DNA of 6,702 nucleotides from Clostridiales bacterium (lineage in GTDB: Bacteria; Bacillota; Clostridia; Christensenellales; JAISNN01): assembly GCA_031289865.1 (NCBI GenBank), contig JAITOQ010000055.1, positions 1 through 6,702 on the forward strand, given 5' to 3'. The number at the start of each line of letters is the position of its first letter. Within the stretch, counting starts at the first letter, position 1. Below, piece after piece: positions 4,513 through 6,702 of this stretch. The position numbers and the translations under genes are program-made. Under the pieces are notes generated by a model. That model saw only the letters and a list, made by a program, of their open reading frames with translations. It ran no database searches and had not been told where the DNA came from.

Positions 4513-5960
4513 AGAATCAAGAAAAAATCAAATTAAAGACCCCAAGACCGATAGAGGAAAGGCGAAAAATAGGTTGGATTTCCTTTTTGATAGCCTTGTC
4601 GGTGGACGTGGGCGCGGCGGTGCTGTTTTGTATCGTGTACGCGTTCGCCGTCATAGGCGTAGGCGATTTTAAAACCGACAGCTTAAAAGAGCTTGCGGCG
4701 GCGTTTTTTATTTTGACACAGACCTATATAGTCATGTATTTTTACGAGAGGAGCGTACTAAAGGTCTTAAAAAACGGCGTAAAAAAACACATAGTGTCCG
4801 TCGCCGTTTCGCTGTTCACCCTCACGGTGTCGGTGATACTCATGAAGTACGTTCACGAATTTTTCGTTCCGCTTGCGTTTATGCTCCTCGTGACGGCCAC
4901 TCTGTCGAGTGCGCGGACGGCTATGCTCAACCTCCTTTTGATCATATTCAGCTTAATCTTTTTGGTGTTTAACGCGGGAGGACAGTACGGTATCGAGATG
5001 GGGCCCGCTCTCTACGGTACTCTTGTCAACGGGATATGCGCGATGCTCATGGTGTTCTCCATGTTTAAGAGCTATAAGCGTATCTATGTCGTCCTTTTAA
5101 ACGCGGGATTTTCGCTTATCGGGGCGGGCTTTGCGTTTTTGTACGGACTTTTGTCAAATCAAATCAATGCGGAGGCTACGGGTTGGCTTTTGCTTTCTAA
5201 TATTGCGTCGGTCACGGTGTTTATGCTTTTGATACCCGTTCTCGAAAAGATTTTTGATATTTGTACCGATCTTAGGATTTCCGAATTTTTGACCTTAAAA
5301 AATTCCGTGCTGCGTCAGCTGCAAGAAAAAGCGCCGGGGACTTATAATCATTCGCTCATGGTCGCGACCCTTGCCGAAAGCTGTGCCGAAGCCATCGGGG
5401 AAAATCCGCTCATGGCGCGTGCGGCGGCGTACTATCACGACGTGGGTAAGATCAAAGCGCCCGAATTTTTCAGCGAAAATCAGTTTGACGGCTACAACCC
5501 TCACGACGAATTGCCGCCGGAGGTCAGCGCAAACAAAATCACCGCTCATACCAAAAACGGTGTACAGATCCTAAAAGAAAACGGTTTTCCGGAGGAGCTT
5601 ATAAGGATAGCGGAGGAACACCACGGAAATTCTCCCGTCGGCTTTTTTTACTACAAGGCAAAGACCATCACGGAGGACGGCAATCCCGAAATCGACGGCT
5701 ATACCTACGAAAACAAAAAGCCTTCTACCAAGATATCCGCTATCATCATGATTTGCGACACGGTGGAATCGGCCGTCCGCGCAAATTACGAAGCGGACCT
5801 CAAGGCGTATATAACGAGATTGGTTCGCGACAAAATCCGCTTAGGGCAGTTTGACGAATGCGACATATCCTTTCAAGACGTGGATACCATTATAAATACG
5901 CTTGCGGATATCATACCGCAGGTGTTTCATTCGAGAATCAAGTATCAGAAGGAAAGTTGA
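4509..5960 (+). CDS. pgpH: Membrane cyclic-di-AMP phosphodiesterase PgpH-type, lacking the extracellular HDED domain
   Basis: This is a 7TM-HD family protein of 483 residues that should hydrolyse cyclic di-AMP (to pApA in studied members) at the inner face of the membrane. Start ATG 4509 overlaps the phoH stop, with AAGAGGA (4495-4501) upstream. Helices lie at about 22-50, 61-80, 94-113, 119-135, 138-155, 166-185, 190-212 and 225-247. The cytosolic HD domain follows: H281 (YNHS), H310-D311 (YYHDVGK), H347 (AHTKNG), H371-H372 (EEHHGNS) and D417 (ICDTVESA), with all metal ligands present, then DECD and a final HSRIKY. Bacillus and Listeria homologues are about 710 residues because a large extracellular HDED domain lies between helix 1 and helix 2. 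Here only about ten residues (VGDFKTDSLK) join them, so extracellular sensing should be absent. The C-terminal KES and the stop come from a 7-bp repeat array. Confidence 0.93.
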   Translation: MKNQEKIKLKTPRPIEERRKIGWISFLIALSVDVGAAVLFCIVYAFAVIGVGDFKTDSLKELAAAFFILTQTYIVMYFYERSVLKVLKNGVKKHIVSVAVSLFTLTVSVILMKYVHEFFVPLAFMLLVTATLSSARTAMLNLLLIIFSLIFLVFNAGGQYGIEMGPALYGTLVNGICAMLMVFSMFKSYKRIYVVLLNAGFSLIGAGFAFLYGLLSNQINAEATGWLLLSNIASVTVFMLLIPVLEKIFDICTDLRISEFLTLKNSVLRQLQEKAPGTYNHSLMVATLAESCAEAIGENPLMARAAAYYHDVGKIKAPEFFSENQFDGYNPHDELPPEVSANKITAHTKNGVQILKENGFPEELIRIAEEHHGNSPVGFFYYKAKTITEDGNPEIDGYTYENKKPSTKISAIIMICDTVESAVRANYEADLKAYITRLVRDKIRLGQFDECDISFQDVDTIINTLADIIPQVFHSRIKYQKES

Positions 5961-5991
5961 AAATTGAAAGTTGAAAATTGAAAATTAAGGA
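5957..5991 (+). repeat. 7-bp tandem repeat (TTGAAAR)4 plus TTAAGGA, array C
   Basis: Units are TTGAAAA (5957-5963), TTGAAAG (5964-5970), TTGAAAA (5971-5977), TTGAAAA (5978-5984) and the capping heptad TTAAGGA (5985-5991). The pgpH stop TGA (5958-5960) lies inside the first unit. A broken CATTCTGAGC-type fragment (GTGTCATTCAGTG, 6007-6019) follows. Confidence 0.85.
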
Positions 5992-6036
5992 TTTTTTTAA
6001 AAACAAGTGTCATTCAGTGTTCCGCAAAACGTCCGT

Positions 6037-6070
6037 TGTCATTCTGAGCGAATGCGAAGAGTCTAAAACG
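6037..6070 (+). repeat. CATTCTGAGC module, copy 2
   Basis: It reads TGTCATTCTGAGCGAATGCG, then AAGAGTCTAAAACG. Compared with copy 1 the hairpin loop is GAAT instead of AAA while the stem bases are kept. Confidence 0.8.
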
Positions 6071-6129
6071 ATTTCTCCGAACTGTATCTAATCGGAAGCC
6101 TATTTATTTTTTAGCTGTAATACAACTAT

Positions 6130-6163
6130 CGTTTGATTTCCTTCGCATTCGCTCAGACTGACA
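6130..6163 (-). repeat. CATTCTGAGC module, copy 3 (inverted)
   Basis: On the - strand it reads TGTCAGTCTGAGCGAATGCG, then AAGGAAATCAAACG. It forms the right arm of the inverted repeat with copy 2 and is the most diverged full-length copy in its 3' third. Confidence 0.75.
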
Positions 6164-6177
6164 ACGGACTTTTTCAG

Positions 6178-6212
6178 TTGAAAATTGAGAGTTGAAAGTT
6201 GAAAGTTGCGGA
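6178..6212 (+). repeat. 7-bp tandem repeat (TTGAAAR)4 plus TTGCGGA, array D
   Basis: Units are TTGAAAA (6178-6184), TTGAGAG (6185-6191), TTGAAAG (6192-6198), TTGAAAG (6199-6205) and the capping heptad TTGCGGA (6206-6212), followed by TTATAAG. Cap and following bases match array B, not arrays A and C. Confidence 0.85.
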
Positions 6213-6228
6213 TTATAAGAAGAGTAGG

Positions 6229-6262
6229 TTTCATTCTGAGCGAATACGAAGAATCTAAAACG
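6229..6262 (+). repeat. CATTCTGAGC module, copy 4
   Basis: It reads TTTCATTCTGAGCGAATACG, then AAGAATCTAAAACG, and lies 16 bp after array D. It ends just before the ybeY ribosome binding site (AAGGA, 6268-6272), so it will be in the ybeY leader RNA. Confidence 0.8.
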
Positions 6263-6280
6263 GAAAAAAGGACAAAATAA

Positions 6281-6702
6281 ATGCTGTTATTATACGATTT
6301 TCCCGTCGAATATGCCGACGGATTACAAAAAATATACCGCGAAACCCTCAAATATTTTCACCAACGCGATATCTTTGAGGTCGAGGCGAGCAATGTTTCA
6401 CGGGACGAAATTCGCGAGGTAAACGCGCACGCACGCAACAAAGACGCCGTGACCGACGTATTGTCCTTTCCGAATCTCGACGGGATTATCTTTCCCGTAA
6501 AAAAGAGGGATTACAAGACGGATGTCGACCCCGAAACGGGGCGGGTGGTACTCGGTGAAATCCTCGTCTGTTTTGACAAGGTGCGCGAGCAAGCTATAGA
6601 GTACGGACACAGCGAGGAGCGGGAATGCTTTTATCTCTTTTTGCACGGACTCTTACACCTCTTCGGCTTTGACCACGAGAACGAAAACGACAAAGCCGCT
6701 AT
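6281..6702 (+). CDS. ybeY: Endoribonuclease YbeY (rRNA maturation factor), 3' end outside window
   Basis: The first 140 residues of YbeY, a zinc-dependent single-strand endoribonuclease that acts in 16S rRNA 3'-end maturation and ribosome quality control in the cytosol. Start ATG 6281 has AAGGA (6268-6272) 8 nt upstream. Family signatures are VNAHARNKDAVTDVLSFP (47-64), LGEILVC (91-97) and the zinc motif HGLLHLFGFDH (122-132), with all three histidines (122, 126, 132) present. The loop between LSFP and LGEI (65-90) includes DYKTDVDPETGR and is somewhat longer than in many homologues. The frame is open at the window edge and only the short C-terminal helix should be missing. In related genomes ybeY directly follows pgpH and precedes dgkA, cdd and era. 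Here a 320-bp repeat block separates it from pgpH, so its expression may rely on read-through across that structure or on an unseen promoter. Confidence 0.95.
   Translation, partial: MLLLYDFPVEYADGLQKIYRETLKYFHQRDIFEVEASNVSRDEIREVNAHARNKDAVTDVLSFPNLDGIIFPVKKRDYKTDVDPETGRVVLGEILVCFDKVREQAIEYGHSEERECFYLFLHGLLHLFGFDHENENDKAA

Larger units (their letters stand above)
6031..6169. repeat. Inverted repeat with 29-bp arms, able to form a long hairpin
   Basis: The arm 6031-6059 and the arm 6141-6169 are complementary except for one position (6042 against 6158). Weaker pairing continues inward to 6072 and 6128, leaving a loop of about 55 nt. The arms are built on CATTCTGAGC modules in opposite orientation plus the shared sequence GTCCGTTG. 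A run of five T follows the right arm (6170-6174), so a weak + strand terminator is possible. No transposase or target duplication is visible. Confidence 0.8.
5961..6280 (+). other. Repeat-filled gap of 320 bp between pgpH and ybeY
   Basis: This stretch holds no gene. It contains array C, a broken module fragment, an inverted pair of CATTCTGAGC modules (copies 2 and 3), array D and copy 4, which ends 5 nt before the AAGGA of ybeY. Short open frames crossing it on both strands are made of the repeats themselves and show no protein-like features. No clear promoter for ybeY is visible. The operon is usually compact at this point, so the whole gap probably results from repeat insertion. Confidence 0.75.

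Noticed and set aside
6073..6127. Riboswitch or small RNA in the loop of the long inverted repeat
   Set aside because: Only a 5-bp stem (TCCGA/TCGGA) is visible, the rest is AT-rich and matches no riboswitch core that I recognise.
648..6262. CRISPR array
   Set aside because: The repeats are 7-bp tandem units without spacers, and the 34-bp modules occur in both orientations at irregular distances; no cas genes are present.
5961..6280. Insertion sequence or transposon remnant
   Set aside because: No transposase-like frame, no clear terminal repeats bounding the whole block and no target duplication; the block is described as dispersed repeats instead.

Overview
The window looks like chromosomal DNA from an uncultured member of the Clostridia (Firmicutes/Bacillota). 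The main reason is the unbroken gene order yqfC-yqfD-phoH-pgpH-ybeY on the + strand, a hallmark of endospore-forming Firmicutes in which two sporulation genes precede housekeeping genes for RNA handling, cyclic-di-AMP turnover and rRNA maturation. AAGGAG-type ribosome binding sites, a textbook TTGACA/TATAAT promoter and moderate GC content agree with this. No closer taxonomic placement is supported.

Layout. Positions 1-665 (+) hold a tightly coupled accessory cassette of three small genes: the 3' end of a DUF3990-like gene, a 79-residue unknown, and a DUF3791 protein. They end in a repeat array and a terminator. A convergent gene (857-1882, -) encodes a six-helix membrane protein of DUF975 type with a consensus sigma-A promoter. 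Divergent from it, the conserved operon runs from 2065 to the right edge: YqfC (83 aa), YqfD (371 aa), PhoH (331 aa), an unusually short PgpH (483 aa, no extracellular HDED domain) and YbeY (cut by the window end after 140 residues).

Two intergenic regions (about 640-860 and 5956-6262) are built from the same dispersed modules. One is a 7-bp tandem repeat (TTGAAAR)n. The other is a 34-bp module with the core CATTCTGAGCRAA, which can fold into a small hairpin. Three of the four 7-bp arrays sit exactly at gene stop codons, oriented with transcription, and two of them supply the stop codon. In the second region the modules separate pgpH from ybeY by 320 bp, where operons of this type are usually tight, and they include a 29-bp nearly perfect inverted repeat.

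How the genes work together: YqfC and YqfD belong to the mother-cell sporulation programme in Bacillus. PhoH (ATPase) and YbeY (endoribonuclease) belong to RNA metabolism, and PgpH degrades cyclic di-AMP. The DUF3990/DUF3791 cassette is the strongest candidate for a poorly described system. The repeat family at gene ends is the strongest structural novelty.
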